A stretch of 64,000 nucleotides of DNA from Tiliqua scincoides (GCF_035046505.1 NC_089822.1:80769659-80833658), one strand, 5' to 3'. Shown: positions 21,483-33,471, counted from the first letter of the stretch. A program made the numbers and translations. The notes: generated from the letters alone by a model not told the origin.

Positions 21483-22320
21483 ATTTATATGAATGGGGTA
21501 GCCATTGTAGGATGGGCATCACAGGTCCCTCACCCACAGAGAACCTCTGGAGTGGAGCAAAGAGGCAAAATCCACTTCCCATTGAAGTCAGTGACAGTAC
21601 CATTGATCTTTATGGTGCTGGGTTGCATCCAAGGACTGGTTCGGCCACATTGCCCCCTTTGCACACCATGGCCATGATCCTCTGCACAGAGCACTTGCAT
21701 ACGTCCCGTTGAGACTCAGATGTTTGTAACTGTGCAAAGGCTTGCAGGCTATGAATGTAATTTTCAAATGTTTTCTTATGAATTGTGACTTGATAGCATC
21801 ATTGTAAGTTTATTAGGGTTGACAAATATTTCAGGAGGCGGCTTTCCTCCCCTAAAAAAAATCTTGTTTATATAATTTTTTGTACAAACAACGCATCTTA
21901 TTTATTTAATGCTTCTTGTCTGACTGGTTCTTTATAAACCTTCCAAAACAGAGCACTTCAGATTGCAAATGGCTCAGATTTCATTCGTTTCTCAATCCTG
22001 AAGATAAGAATTCTTGACCACTGATGTCTCTGCTTGCAGCAGAAGTGCCGTGGCAGTGAAGCAGGGTCCCACCCACCATACTGAAAAGGACCACTGGATG
22101 AAAAGCACTGGGCTAGAGTCAGGAGACTGTTGTGATTGCTAGGATGCTGGTCCCTGCTGCAAATCATTTGGCAGGAGCAGGCTTAAAGTGGGACATTGAT
22201 TTATTCATCACCTAAGCAGTCATATCTTAGACTACATACTGGCTTAGGTTTAGAGTTCAGTTGTGTCTGGAGTTAGGCAATGTTGGGGTTTTAATTACCA
22301 GTTATTTTTCTAACTCTAGA

Positions 22321-22404
22321 GCTACAATCCTAGACATACTTACCTGAGAGTAAGCCCCATTTAGCACAATAAGACTTCTGAGTAGCTATGCATAGCATTG
22401 TGCT
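22321..22404. mobile_element. Short palindromic MITE
   Basis: GCTACAATCCTAGACATACT and CTATGCATAGCATTGTGCTC are the mirrored ends. GAGAGTAAGCCCCATTTAG and ATAAGACTTCTGAGTAG form the inner pair, with some loss. Confidence 0.7.
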
Positions 22405-23648
22405 CTAGGTAACCTGATACCCAAACTCAAACCATACACCAAGCCCATGGCTGGCCCAACCATGAAGCTGTGTGATGCAGCTTCATGGTGGCAAATGGAA
22501 AGAATGACAGTTTCAGGGTCCTTCAGCCCAAGTCTGCTACCATCTCCTTCCAGCCCACCGTGGATGCAAGCCAGGTTGATCTTTTCCCTGCTAGCATTTA
22601 GCAAGTGGGAATTGGATCAACACATTCCCTCCCCACACTCCATCCTCACATGGCATTTCAAGTTTAAAGGGAACATGTTCCTTTAAACATGCAGTGAAGG
22701 AGCATTTTACTGCCCCCTTCCCTCACTTCATACTTGTGCAGCATTTAAAGTTTAAAGGAATGTATTCCCTTTCAACTTTAACCCTATGCAAGGATGGAGC
22801 TCAGGGAGGAGATAAAGAGCTTTTCTTCCCCACACTGCTGGAGGAAGTAGGGGAAGACTGCTGTGCTCCTCTTCCTGCCTTTTGTGTGCTTGCAATTTAG
22901 AGGCAGTGCCCCCTTTCCTTTACTTACCAAAAGCATGGTCTGCAGCCAGCCTGGTCCACACTGTTTTTCTTTGATATGAACAGGAGCGGGAGCAGTGCAG
23001 ATTGGGAATGCAGCCTGCACCACTTTCATTTCAAACAGAATTAAAGTGTGCTAGGCAGGCTGCAGATTATGCTCCTGTTAAGTAAAGGGAAGGAGAGTGC
23101 ACAGGAACACAGAGGTAGCTGGGGGGGGGAATTGAGGCAGTGCAGGGAGCACACTGCCTCAGGCATTGGAAGGTCTTGGGCCTGGCTGAGCCTGAGCCTG
23201 AGCATGTGAAGAAACCCGAACAGAACCCGACAGAACTGCTAGGATAGTGAGCACAGAGGGTGACCAGTCCCAAGCCTCACTTGGCTTTCAACAAGCGGAA
23301 TCCTAACATCAACAGCAACTCTTGATCACTATTATCTCCCACTTATTTTTAGGAGGCACCAGAAGTGTCACGGTCCATATTAAAGCAATGATTGGTTTTC
23401 TGCACTTGTAAGATTCTAACTCCAAGATACTGTCTGTCAGCCATATTCCAAATACAGTATCTACAGCAGCTTCCTTCTGCCCAGCGTGTAACATTACGTT
23501 CCAGTTGCAATGGATTACAAGTGGAGGGATAGGCTTAGCACCATATAAAGTGGCTTCTCACCTATTTTACAGCAGACTCTCCCTTCAAGAGCAGTTGCTA
23601 TAGATACTGAAGCAAAAATTCTGTCCTGTGAGGTTTCTGCTTGGCTGT

Positions 23649-23651
<3 letters not shown>

Positions 23652-23706
<55 letters not shown>
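23652..23706. repeat. (TA)n microsatellite
   Basis: About 26 uninterrupted TA units. It may be variable in length between individuals. Confidence 0.97.
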
Positions 23707-23708
<2 letters not shown>

Positions 23709-23994
23709 AACATATAAAAGACAAACGCCATATTTTAAACTGGAACATTTGCTGAACTCAACTAAGCACCTACCACAATATCAGAAGCCAACAGTCCCAT
23801 AAACATCACACTACATTCATCGTATGCACTCAACTCACAGGACCTGGCCCTCATACAGTCTACATTGGATTTTAACTGTAGAGATTTTATTTATACCCTG
23901 CCTTTCCCCCTGCAAAGGAGAGGTGATTCACAACATCAAAAAAACTAAAGAAACTAAAAAATTATAAAATGTTTAAAAATAGAAGATACATATA

Positions 23995-24280
23995 CAAGTT
24001 GGTCATTCCTTATCCGGAATTCCGAAATACGGAGTATTCCAAAATACGGACCTTTTTTTGCCAACATGACTTTTTAACTTCTTTGCCAAAAAAAAAAAAA
24101 ATTACAAACTGTGTTTCATGCACAAAATTATTTAAAAATATTTTATAAAATTACCTTCAGGGTATAAGGGGTATAAGCAAACATAAATGAATTTTGTGTA
24201 AGTATTCAGAAATATGGAAAAATTCAATATCCAAAATGTTTCTGGTCCCAAGCACTTCACATAAGGGAGGCCTCAAAAGG
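23995..24280. mobile_element. Tigger-like MITE resembling a mammalian family
   Basis: TA flanks both ends (23993-23994 and 24281-24282). The left end CAAGTTGGTCATTCCTTATC and the right end (reversed, CCTTTTGAGGCCTCCCTTAT) are inverted. Interior phrases such as CATAAATGAATTTTGTGTAA and GTTTCTGGTCCCAAGCACTT recall a common TcMar-Tigger-related repeat of mammals. That comparison is from memory and needs a database check. It is non-coding. Confidence 0.65.
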
Positions 24281-24433
24281 TAGGTGAAGTAAAAGTGTTT
24301 TTAAGAATTTTTTTAACAACCTTGCTGGCTAACCTTGCTGGCTATATATCCTGACATATATACTGCAGCCAAGCTGCAGTTTCCCAACAGGTCCCTCCTA
24401 GGCTTGGAAGAAGAGTAAAGCACGTTACACTAA

Positions 24434-24725
24434 TGGCCCGATCCCATCAAGGTCCTACAACAGTCCTGTGCCACTGTCTCACACAGTAGAGCTGCTGGCA
24501 AAAATGACCACTGACACTCTGCATGTGCCAGACTCACCCAAACATTCCGCTGGCCCAGGTATGGTGGTGTTGGGGCCAGGACTTGGGTGGTTCAGGGTGG
24601 TGAGTGTAAAAGACAGGGAGGGGTGGACACTGGAGGGGGTGGAGCTCTGGCAAAAGTGCATGCAGGATTCTATCCCCCATTCGCCAACAAGGCCCACCCC
24701 TTCTCAGCCTTTTTCTGGCATGTAA
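24434..24725. mobile_element. GC-rich palindromic MITE remnant
   Basis: It starts with the family terminus (GGCCCGATCCCATCAAGGTC) and carries CAACAAGGCCCACCCCTTCT and GCATGCAGGATTC phrases. The right end is not resolved. Confidence 0.45.
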
Positions 24726-25239
24726 CTGGCATGGGTCTGAGGATGCCCTTAGGTAGCCAGAAAGTCAGAAGTTTGTCCCCCTAATGCAGCATTTTGCTTC
24801 TCTCATGTGAGACACTGGCAGCTGTTTACCTACATGAAGGGCTGCAGAGAGGTTAGGTGGCCCCAGGAAAACTTTTAACAGAGGCCCTTTGGTGCCTGTG
24901 CACCCAGTCCTCTTCCATGCTCCCAGATTAAGTGACTCAGTTGCCTTAACAACCAGGTTGTGCTTCAGGGCACTTGGGAGCTGCACACATTGTTCCCCAC
25001 TGGTTTCCAAAGAAGATGTCCACCACCAGACACCTTTTGAAGTCTGGCTGGATAACCTATTTGGGGGGGTCATTTCACATGAGGGCCCTGGGTAAGTACC
25101 CCCAACAACTCAACCCTCTCCACAGCCCTGCTCACATGAAAGAATGGCATCACCTCGGGGTGATGTGCTCAACCCATCACTTATTCTCAAGATCTCTCCC
25201 CCCAACTGTCGCCTAAATTACAAACTGTTATTTTTGTTC

Positions 25240-25880
25240 CATGCAATATGATTAGGAGCCATAGAGAAGAGCACGGGGTGTATTGGAACCGCGGAAGATC
25301 TGTTGAGGAGATAGGATGTGGTGTCTGCAGTGGCCCCTTTAAGAGAAGGCCTGGGCTTTCAGCAAAGGGTGTGCTGCACAGCTGCAGCCACTAGAGGCAA
25401 TGAGGACCCTAGTGAGGTAAGGAGCACCTGAGGCAGGAAGGGTTTTAGTAGAGAGATAGTGGTGGAGGGAGAGGAGGCTGGCTGGCTAAACAGACTGACT
25501 TTGTAGCTAACGAACCTATTGGACTGTTCACTTACGGCTCTGCCTTGTGGACTGACCAGCTATTGACTCATGGACTGACCCATGACTCTGCTGACCAACC
25601 AACGGCTAATGACTTACTGGACTTTTGGACTGATTATCTGGCTCACTGACTAATGGACTACTCAAACAGGTTGCGGAGTGCTGGAGAGCTGAGGTGTGCT
25701 GCTATACCTGGAAGGATGGCTGCCTTAGGAACTGGGAGGAGGGGTCCCTGCAGTTTAAACAGGCAAGCTACCCTGGTGGTAGAGTCTAGCTGTACTGCTG
25801 TAGAGAACTGGGGCCATTACTGGGAAGCAAAAGGGAAACTAATTAGCTTAGAGTGGGCATAAGTTGGGAATCTGGCAGAA
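25240..25880. other. Unclassified stretch with degenerate GGACTGA-type repeats
   Basis: From about 25485 to 25665 the phrase GGACTGAC/GGACTGTT and variants (TGGACTGACC, ATGGACTGACCC, TTTTGGACTGATTATC) occurs at irregular intervals. The flanks are purine-rich and unlike the neighbours. No coding potential or known family is recognised; an old retroelement untranslated region is one possibility. Confidence 0.35.
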
Positions 25881-26836
25881 CACAAGGTCAAACTAGATGT
25901 GGCATTAAACACTTCATTGACCCCTGTGGTTGGGCTTCCCTGTGTGTTCTTCTATCAAAACAGCAACTAGCATCTTCAGGGAACAATTTTCAGCAGAAGA
26001 ACATTGCAGTGAAGAAGGATGAAACCCCCTTTCCCCACACCAGTCCTCATGAGGATCAGGACTCTGGCAGAGACACTTGGTGGGAAAAACAAACCAAGCT
26101 TCCCAAGCGTAGAATGAATGATTTGACTATATGCTAGACTCTCTCTGCACAGCACTTTCCCGGTTCTGATTCTTCTGTAACAGAAGTCAAGGAACAAGTT
26201 TTTGCATGGTGATAAGCTATTTGGTAAGTATTTCTGCAAAAAGCGCAGTGAATGTTTGTACTACCAATCTCATTTCTGGATTGCAGTTTTAAAATCTAGC
26301 AGCAAGCCTGCTGGTGCAAATAAGTTTCACCTACACACTGAAAGATGTTATGCACTCTGATGCAGAAAGCACTTTCTAGCTGGAACTTAATTCTCCAAAC
26401 ACTTGTGAACTGCAAGAGCTCTTGAATGAATCAAAAGTACTGAAACAGTGTGCTCAATAACAGCTCTTAATAGCAGCCATTGAATAGGGGATAGGGGAAA
26501 TGAATAAAGATGGAATCAATATATTTCTTGCATGAAATGAATGAACCATGCAGACAAAAGAATATTGTAACTACATAAATAATTGCTTTGAAATTTTAGA
26601 AGCCTAAAGTAACCAATGGCCTGGTCAGTTACTCAGTTTGCTTATTTGCCCCAAGAGAGCTACACTTGTCACTAAACTCAGAATGAAACCAGTGGGGGTT
26701 GCTAATTATGACTCACTTGTTCCATTGCTTTCAACAGGATTTCTCGTCACCACTAATTTTACCTGAACTGGGACAGCTGACTAGTTACCTACACACTTTA
26801 TGCACTCATTCATCATTTGCTTGCTTTACTGACTAA

Positions 26837-27006
26837 GGGTCCCATCCTATCCAACTTTCCAGCTCCAGTGTAACCACAATGCAGCCCCATGGTAAGGGAA
26901 CACACGTTCTCATATCTTAACAAGGCCCCAGTGACTGCCCCTCCACCACAGGATACAGCGCACACCCCACTGGCACAACTGCACCAGCACTGGAAAGTTG
27001 GATAGG
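26837..27006. mobile_element. Palindromic MITE (about 170 bp)
   Basis: The left end GGGTCCCATCCTATCCAACT is mirrored by AAAGTTGGATAGGATTGGGC at the right. The interior has GGTAAGGGAACACACGTTCT and GGATACAGCGCACACCCC. Flanking bases are TAA at the left and AAA at the right, compatible with a 3-bp T-A-type duplication as in PIF/Harbinger elements. A second partial copy starts directly after it and meets the DIRS fossil at about 27080. Confidence 0.65.
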
Positions 27007-27079
27007 ATTGGGCCCAAAGGGCCTAGTGCTATCCAACCTTCCAGCAACAATGCAGCACTAAGGGAACAAATTTTCCCTT

Positions 27080-30000
27080 ACCTTATAAGGCTGGAACTGA
27101 ACCTCATGAGAGTTAGACGGATGGCGCGGACTTTGAGCCAATTGGTGCTGTGCTCGTGTTCCTTTGGGGACATGTCCCCTGAGCCAGGTTGTTCTGGACA
27201 TGTGCTTCCCAACCAAGGAGGCTCACAGCAGTGGTAACTATCACTCTGCACAGAAGCTCCAGGCTGATTCCTCTGGATAACCTGTCTGGCTTGAACCACC
27301 AATCTAGGCAGGCACATAGATGATCCGTGACCTGAATGGGCACCGTGGTCCTGCATTCTATGAGGTGTAAGAACGGTCTGAGCAGTTCCTGCAAGGGACG
27401 ATGGTGGAACCTGGACCAATCCACCACGTCCTGGCAAGACACCATTAGACCCAGAAGGGAGGCCAGTTCCAGGAGCAGCACACTTTGCGCTGACCTTGTG
27501 TGTTGGAGCAGTCACTAGAGAATGTTGGTGTTCTGGAGAGAGAGAAATGTGAAACTCCTTGGTGTCCACTAGAAGGCCCAGGTGTTCTAATTGTTATTGC
27601 GGAGTCAGGTAGCTCTTCTTCTCATTGACAACAAATCTGTGTTGATGCAGTACCTGCAGAGTGGTCTGAAGATCCCTCTCTGCACGGACAAAGGAGGGGG
27701 ATTTGATTAGGATATCATTGAGATACGGGAAGAGAGCAATTCCCTGTTGTCTCAGGGATGCCACCAGCGCCATGAGGATTTTCGTAGAGACACGGGGCAC
27801 TGCCATAAGACCGAAGGGGAGGGCTCCGTATTGAAAATGGTGCCTCCTGTAACAAAATCTGAGATACTGCAGATGCCGGGGAAGGATAGGAACATGTAGA
27901 TAGGCGTCAAATAGGTCTATGGAAGTCATAAAGTCCCCTTCCTCTAGGGCAGCCATGATTGACCTCCAGGTCTCCATCTTTAACCTCTTCTTGACTAAGA
28001 AGCGGTTCAGACACTTGAGGTCTAATATGATTCTCATGTCCCCGTTCTTCTTCTGGACCAGGAAGAACACTGAGTAGACTCCCTTGCCCCTTTGGTTCCA
28101 TGCAACCGGCTCTATCGCACAGATATCCAGCAGGTGTTATCCACACAGATCGCACAGATATCCAGCAGAAGCCTGCAGCTTCTGTTGGTGTTTGGAAGGG
28201 TCCCTGGAAATTGGGAGTTGCCGAAACCTGGTCCATGGATGACTGGCAAACTCTAATGAGTATCCTCGCGAGACAGTCTGGACCACCCAGACATCGGAGG
28301 TGGTATCCCACCAGTGGTCTGCGAATCCAGGGAGGCGCCCCCGATATGGCAGGGGGAGTCTCCTGGCCTGGTGTCATGCCCCCCCTTGGGTCCTTGGAGG
28401 GCTTGGATGTAGCCTGTCCTCTGTTGGAGGAGAGTCTGCCTCTAGGGAGAGTCAGGCATTTGTCCACCTGGACCTGGATTTTTGATGGGACTGGTCACAT
28501 CTGCGAGGACCACTGCTGAAGGAACGAAAGGAACTATTCTTCCTCTTGGGGGATCCTTTTTGACAGATGGAAGTACCTTTCGTTTGGCACAAGGTACAAG
28601 AGTACTTTGTTCTCTACCAGCAGTGGATCCAAGGCCTGGCCAAACAATTTGGAGCCCTCAAGAAGAATGCCTACTAACCTGGACAGAAAGCTGGCATCGC
28701 CATCCCAGTGGCAGAGCCAGATGTTGCGCCTGGCGACTACATTGGAGGCCATGGCTTCTGGCATTAAGTTGCATTGCATCGAAAGAAGAGTCAGCGGTGA
28801 AGGCTGCTGCCAGGGAGATCTTCTTAAGGCAGCTCTTGGCCTTCTTGAATAAACCCCTCTCTGCTTCAGCTAGATCCTCTGCCCAAAGGTAGGCAGCCTG
28901 GGACAAGATTGAGGTGGAGGCTGCTGCTCTGAACGCAAAGGAGGAGGATTTGAAACTTTTCTTTAGGGTAAATCCACTCTCTTATTGCAACTATCCTTAG
29001 GATCACTCTCTCCCTCTGAAGGCAATACTGCAGAGGAGGAAAGGGCCACAAAGGGTGCATCCACCAGGGGAACCTTGAGGGATTGCATCACTGTGTGGGC
29101 TAGAAAGTACAGACTATCAATTAACCTGGAACTGTGCTTTAACTACCCTGGTTTGCTCCATTCCCTATCCAGAACTCATTGGAATGAGTCTGGAAAAGGG
29201 ACCACTTCTGGCTTGCTTGGCCACTGGGGGAAAGGTTGCCTGGGCTTAGCAGAAGCCAGGTACTTGTCGGGGGTCAGACAGAGGCAGAGTAAAAAGACTG
29301 AGGGATTGAGATGCTTTCTCCATCATTCTGGGGAAAAATCAACAGGGAAAAGCCTGTCAGGTTTGCGTCCCAAGTCTTCCTCTATGTCCTCCCAAGACAG
29401 CTCCCCCTCCTCCTTGTCTGTATCAGAAGAGGAGGCTGAGGAAGAGGGTAAGTTAAGATTCTGGCAGGAATGGGCTCTGAGCTTGCCCTTCACCTTGCCA
29501 GATCAGGACCCTTTTTCTGCTGCGTAGATTTCTTCATGTGTTTGGAAGGGGGGATCACTGGTGGAGTCAGAAGAGGACCAAGAAGAAATGGAGGCATGGG
29601 ACCTTTTACATGGTTTTGTTGCCTCCTTAAGGGTCTTCTTAATAATGGAAGAGATCTGAGTCCTCATAGCCCCATCCACAGCCTCCCTCACAATCACTGC
29701 AATAGACTGGGAGGGCTGTGGAGCGCACAAGGTTGGTTCCCTGCTGGGAGGGACTGGTTGGGCCATTGGGTTGCAGGGAACCCCCTTCTCTTGACTCTTA
29801 GGGGTTCCCGCTCCCCCAAGGGCTGGGACTACTCCCCCTCTCGTTGCATAACGAGGCTCCCACGGCCCCTGTACCTGTCGTCATGCTGGTCCTGAGGGCG
29901 CCTGGGATGTAGCTGCAGACTCCTGGGTTCCCTCTGCTACAGCGGGGAACTCTGGAGAAAGGGTGTGGGTGTGCTGGTTTCCCGTGTGCAGGCCGTTGTT

Positions 30001-30560
30001 GCGCCAAACGCTCCGGGGCTCAAGTCCACTCTGGAGGCCCGCTGAGGCTTCAGGCATGAGTGGGGAGTGCTGCGGGAGTGTTTCCAGGCGGGGAACACTC
30101 GCCCTTGCGCTGCTACTGCTGCTCAGACTGCAGGGCTCGCCAATGGCTGCAGGCAAGAGGGGGAGCGCAGCGGGGGCATTCCCAGGCAGAAAGGTGCTCA
30201 CCTGGGTGCTGCAGCCTCCTCTCTGCTCCAAGGCCTCCTGCGTCGATGGAGCTGCAGGCGGGCAACTTGCACGCCAGAGAAAGGTGGCCGCCGCGCAACT
30301 GAGGCCTACTGATTCTGCCATGTGGAACCAGAGAGGCCTACAGGCCTAGGGTAGAGTAGGAGAAGCAAACTAACAGAGCTCTCTGGAGCTCTGTGAAAAC
30401 CTGACCTGTCCTTATGGGAGCCAGGACCAGCCTGGGTTGGGATGCCCTCCCACCAGAGGAGGAAGCACCAATCAAATCTGGCCCTGTCTCGTGTGGTGGG
30501 AGGGGCATACCCCACACAGTGAAGAATGCCCCCCTTCCCATTCCAGAGGACAGGTCGATT
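27080..30560 (-). mobile_element. DIRS-type retrotransposon fossil (broken)
   Basis: This is a tyrosine-recombinase-type (DIRS) retroelement relic on the minus strand. Parts in order from right to left: a GC-rich leader (about 29900-30560), a gag-like region (about 28500-29770), reverse transcriptase (about 27590-28100) and an RNase H-like region (about 27080-27560). The reverse transcriptase shows recognisable family signatures, for example the region corresponding to the polymerase fingers and the catalytic palm. A recombinase region is not seen. The left end abuts a palindromic MITE piece. It carries several breaks and cannot be active; it looks old but not ancient. Retroelement frames in this span are not host genes. 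Confidence 0.8.
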
Positions 30561-31184
30561 CTACAATAGGTCTACTCTGGCCAGCCCCCTCAATTAACAG
30601 GCCAGCCCCTTCAATTAATTAGAAAGGCAGAGGGATCAGCTCAGTAAGGGTATCTAACTAGCCTGCTTTGCCAGTGCCTCCTTGGGACAAAGTGCAAGGT
30701 CAGCGAGCTAAGTCACTGTGCGTGTTCAGTAGCAGGGTGAGGAAGCCAGGGGCCCAGATACTGCTCTTCGCTTCCTTGAGAAGAGAGGCAGCAAACAAAA
30801 TAAACATAGCTATGCAGTTAGACAGCCAGCAGTGGGGTGGGGGCTATGCAGTGTTTTGCACTGAGTGTCACATGTATGACTATACGCTTCTGGCATGCAA
30901 GTCATGGGTGTGCTCTCAGTGCAAGGTGCTCCAAGGACTCAGTTTGCTCCCTGCCTCAGGAGCTGCTTATATCCCTGAAGGCCTCTAGTGACTGCAGCTG
31001 TGCAGCACATCCTCTGCCAAAAGGCCTATGCATATTGGATCTTATGCATGTAGGTCATATGGCTTTTCCACATGTGGGTGGGCAGATCAGGCACACACAT
31101 ACTCCACTCCATGCAGTAGTTCAAACTGGTAAGGAGGTATCATCTGATTCAACCCAGTATCTTCAGACACACTAGGCTTGCAAG
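30561..31184. other. Intergenic, no gene recognised
   Basis: Moderately GC-rich sequence between the DIRS fossil and the next MITE. It contains a small tandem duplication (CCAGCCCC(C/T)TCAATTAA at about 30580-30620). Overlapping open frames on both strands have no recognised domains. Confidence 0.5.
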
Positions 31185-31676
31185 ACTGGCAGCCCAATCC
31201 AAATGTTGATCTTATGCTGATGGATCATGTGACCTGTCAGCATATGCTGCATTCCAGTGCTGCAAAAACCATGCTGCCATTGTGCACTTCGGGGCTGCCA
31301 GTGCAAGTGACCAGAGACCCCATGTATGTGACAGAGGCTCTGGGATGCCCCGCCAGAGCAGGTAAGTTGGCAGGGAGAGTGGTTCAGGGAAGGATTGGGG
31401 CAGGAGGTGGGGCAAACCAGGAAGGGAAGGAGGAGGATCTCAGCAGCAATGGCACACTCCAAGATACTATCCCTCTTTTCCCAGCCAAATGTGTCCCTGG
31501 AGGCTCCTCAGACTTATGCGAGCTAAATAGCTGGTGTCAGTCCAAAGAGGCCCTTTGGAGGCCAGGTGGCATTACTTACCTCTCCCAGCCAGTTTGGTTG
31601 CCCCACCATAGCATGCAGCACACACTCTGTTGGCAGTGCTGCATGCTGTGGACTGGTGAAGGATAGGATTGGGCCA
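31185..31676. mobile_element. Long GC-rich palindromic MITE (about 490 bp)
   Basis: The left terminus GGCAGCCCAATCCAAATG is mirrored by AGGATAGGATTGGGCCATTA at the right. The internal GCAGGTAAGTTGGCAGGGAG and CATAGCATGCAGCACACACT segments match other long copies. Frames of 162 and 96 codons across it are chance. Confidence 0.6.
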
Positions 31677-32535
31677 TTAAGCTAGTATAGCATTTTAGAG
31701 AATAAAGAATAGCGATGAGTGCCATGTTTTAGTCTGGATAATATTTAGTATGGCTTCCAAATGTCATTCAAACACCTAAAGAATGAAATGGCTGGTAATT
31801 GGATAGGAACACACAAAACATCTGACTGAAAAGAAATTAGCATTGTTGAGCTATGCATTTGATATACATAACATGTGCTTAGATGGGGGGGGGGCTTTTC
31901 CTGATGGGCATGGAGGCATGGGCTGCCTGGTAGCTATGCTTGCATGAAAACCATGCAGGAGTTCAGAAATTAATTTCTCTTGCACACTTGTGCGCCCCTC
32001 TGATTCCATAAAACAGTCTGCTGCCTTTGCGTCCCACATGAGTGGGTGATCTCATTCTTCAGTCTCCAAGGTCAACTCAAACATGCAGCAATGCCATGTG
32101 AACCAGAAAGAGCAGAGAAACTGTGAATAGTTTAATTGCTAATGAAGAAACCCAGACCTTCTTGTCGTTATTTAAGGAAATGTTTCAATGGTTGGCTTGA
32201 GGAATAATTTGATTTGGACTGCACAAAAGGGCTGTTATTTTTTTCCCCTTTTCCGCAAACTATTTGTTAAGCCTACATTATTGGTTTAAGTAAATATCCT
32301 GTGAGGTTGGTAGATGCTTATTAAAAACACTTTGCTTAGTGAAACATTTATGGGGTCGGTTTTCTGCTAACAACATTTAACCTGGTGAGTTTTATTACCA
32401 TGAAAAAAAACCTGCTATTTCCAACTGGTAGAGACAAATCAGAGTAAACTAAATACAGATGCAGTAGGACAGATTTGCTGGGCCAAAGTGGACTTTTAAA
32501 TGTAGTCAATGCTCAGTTTGTGATAGTGGTAGTTA
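31677..32535. other. Intergenic, nothing recognised
   Basis: AT-rich sequence with a run of nine G at 31885-31893. No repeat family or gene is identified. Confidence 0.5.
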
Positions 32536-33287
32536 CAAGTGTGTCTACTCTGCTTTGGATATGGGCTGTGCTGAGAGAGCAATCCAGAATGGTTGGTGTA
32601 CCAGCACAGACTCCCTGCACCAATCCAGGTATGCTGCAAGCATGCCATAAAGCATGTTCGCAACTACTCTAGAGCTGGCGAGGGCAGTGCAGAGGGCTGC
32701 ACCAGCTCCCGGATGCCAGCTCCAGGCCCTGTCTGGATAAATTCATGCTGGCCTTGACAGACATAGGGGAGTGGGAGAGGGTGGCAGGAGGGCATAATAG
32801 TGGAAAGGGGGTGTTTCTGGGTGGGGGAGGGCATACTGGGAGGCAGAATGGGTCCAGGAGGAGGTGAGACCAGGCGCAGAAGCACAGGCTGAATCCTAAC
32901 TCCCATTTCTGGCCCGAGCAGTCTTACATGGGCTGCTCAGATTTACACTAGCGATTTTACTGGCACAGATCAGACTAGCCCCATAGAGGTGGCTGGGATG
33001 TTACTTGGGGGTAAGGGGGGGAAATCCCCCTACCCTGAGTTGCCTCCAGTAGGCTCCTACCTTGTGCTGGATGGTTGGTTGGCAACCTTCAGTCTCGAAA
33101 GACTATGGTATAAGCCTACAGCACCTGGTATTCCCGGGCGGTCTCCCATCCAAATATTAACCAGGCCTGACCCTGCTTAGCTTCCAAGATCAGACGAGAT
33201 TGGGCATCTGCAGAGTCACAGTTGCTGCTTGTGCTGGATATGATGCAGGCCACTCGGCCTGGCTGTTCCAGAGCAAGTTAGAATTGT
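32536..33287. mobile_element. Long GC-rich palindromic MITE hosting a 5S-SINE
   Basis: The right end GAGCAAGTTAGAATTGTGCT...CCC is the reversed terminus of the element at 44868-45419, and the CTTGTGCTGGAT...GGCCTGGCTGTTCCAG segment is shared with it. The SINE at 33073-33227 splits this segment. The left border is placed roughly, at GAGAGCAATCCAG. Confidence 0.6.
33073..33227 (-). mobile_element. 5S rRNA-derived SINE, copy 2, with 12-bp target duplication
   Basis: On the minus strand it reads 5S-like sequence (GAAGCTAAGCAGGGTCAGGC, GATGGGAGACCGCC) then the tail ATACCATAGTCTTTCGAGAC...GCCAACC. CTTGTGCTGGAT occurs perfectly on both sides (33061-33072 and 33228-33239), a target-site duplication of the length expected for LINE-driven insertion. 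It entered an already present palindromic element, so it is younger than that element. Confidence 0.9.
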
Positions 33288-33298
33288 GCTGCCCGTTG

Positions 33299-33372
33299 AT
33301 AAGCCTATGCACATTTACTCAGATGTAAGTCCCATTATAGTCAATGGGGTTTATTCCTCGGTATGTGTGGAT
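33299..33372. mobile_element. Short palindromic MITE
   Basis: AAGCCTATGCACATTTACTC, then AGATGTAAGTCCCATTATAG mirrored by CAATGGGGTTTATTCCTCGG. It directly follows the long element ending near 33287. Confidence 0.65.
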
Positions 33373-33471
33373 AGTAGTAGAGCAGAAGTCTTCTTTAATC
33401 AGGCCTTCTAGTCATACTAATATCGCAATCAGGAACGAGAGGTAACTTACACTGTCCTAGAGTGTTAGTTA

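Larger units (their letters stand above)
21491..23994. other. Intergenic, repeat-like, no gene recognised
   Basis: The AT-rich stretch at 21800-21960 resembles 3' UTR sequence. A short palindromic MITE lies at 22321-22404. From 22430 to 23290 the sequence has several inverted patches (AAAGGGAACATGTTCCTTTA near 22656 and a similar one near 22755), which suggests an unclassified DNA-transposon remnant. A (TA)n tract is at 23652-23706 and an L2-like tail in reverse at about 23880-23960. Confidence 0.5.

Noticed and set aside
30300-30540. CpG-island promoter in the GC-rich block left of 30560
   Set aside because: The GC-rich stretch belongs to the leader of the DIRS fossil and no host transcript start is nearby.
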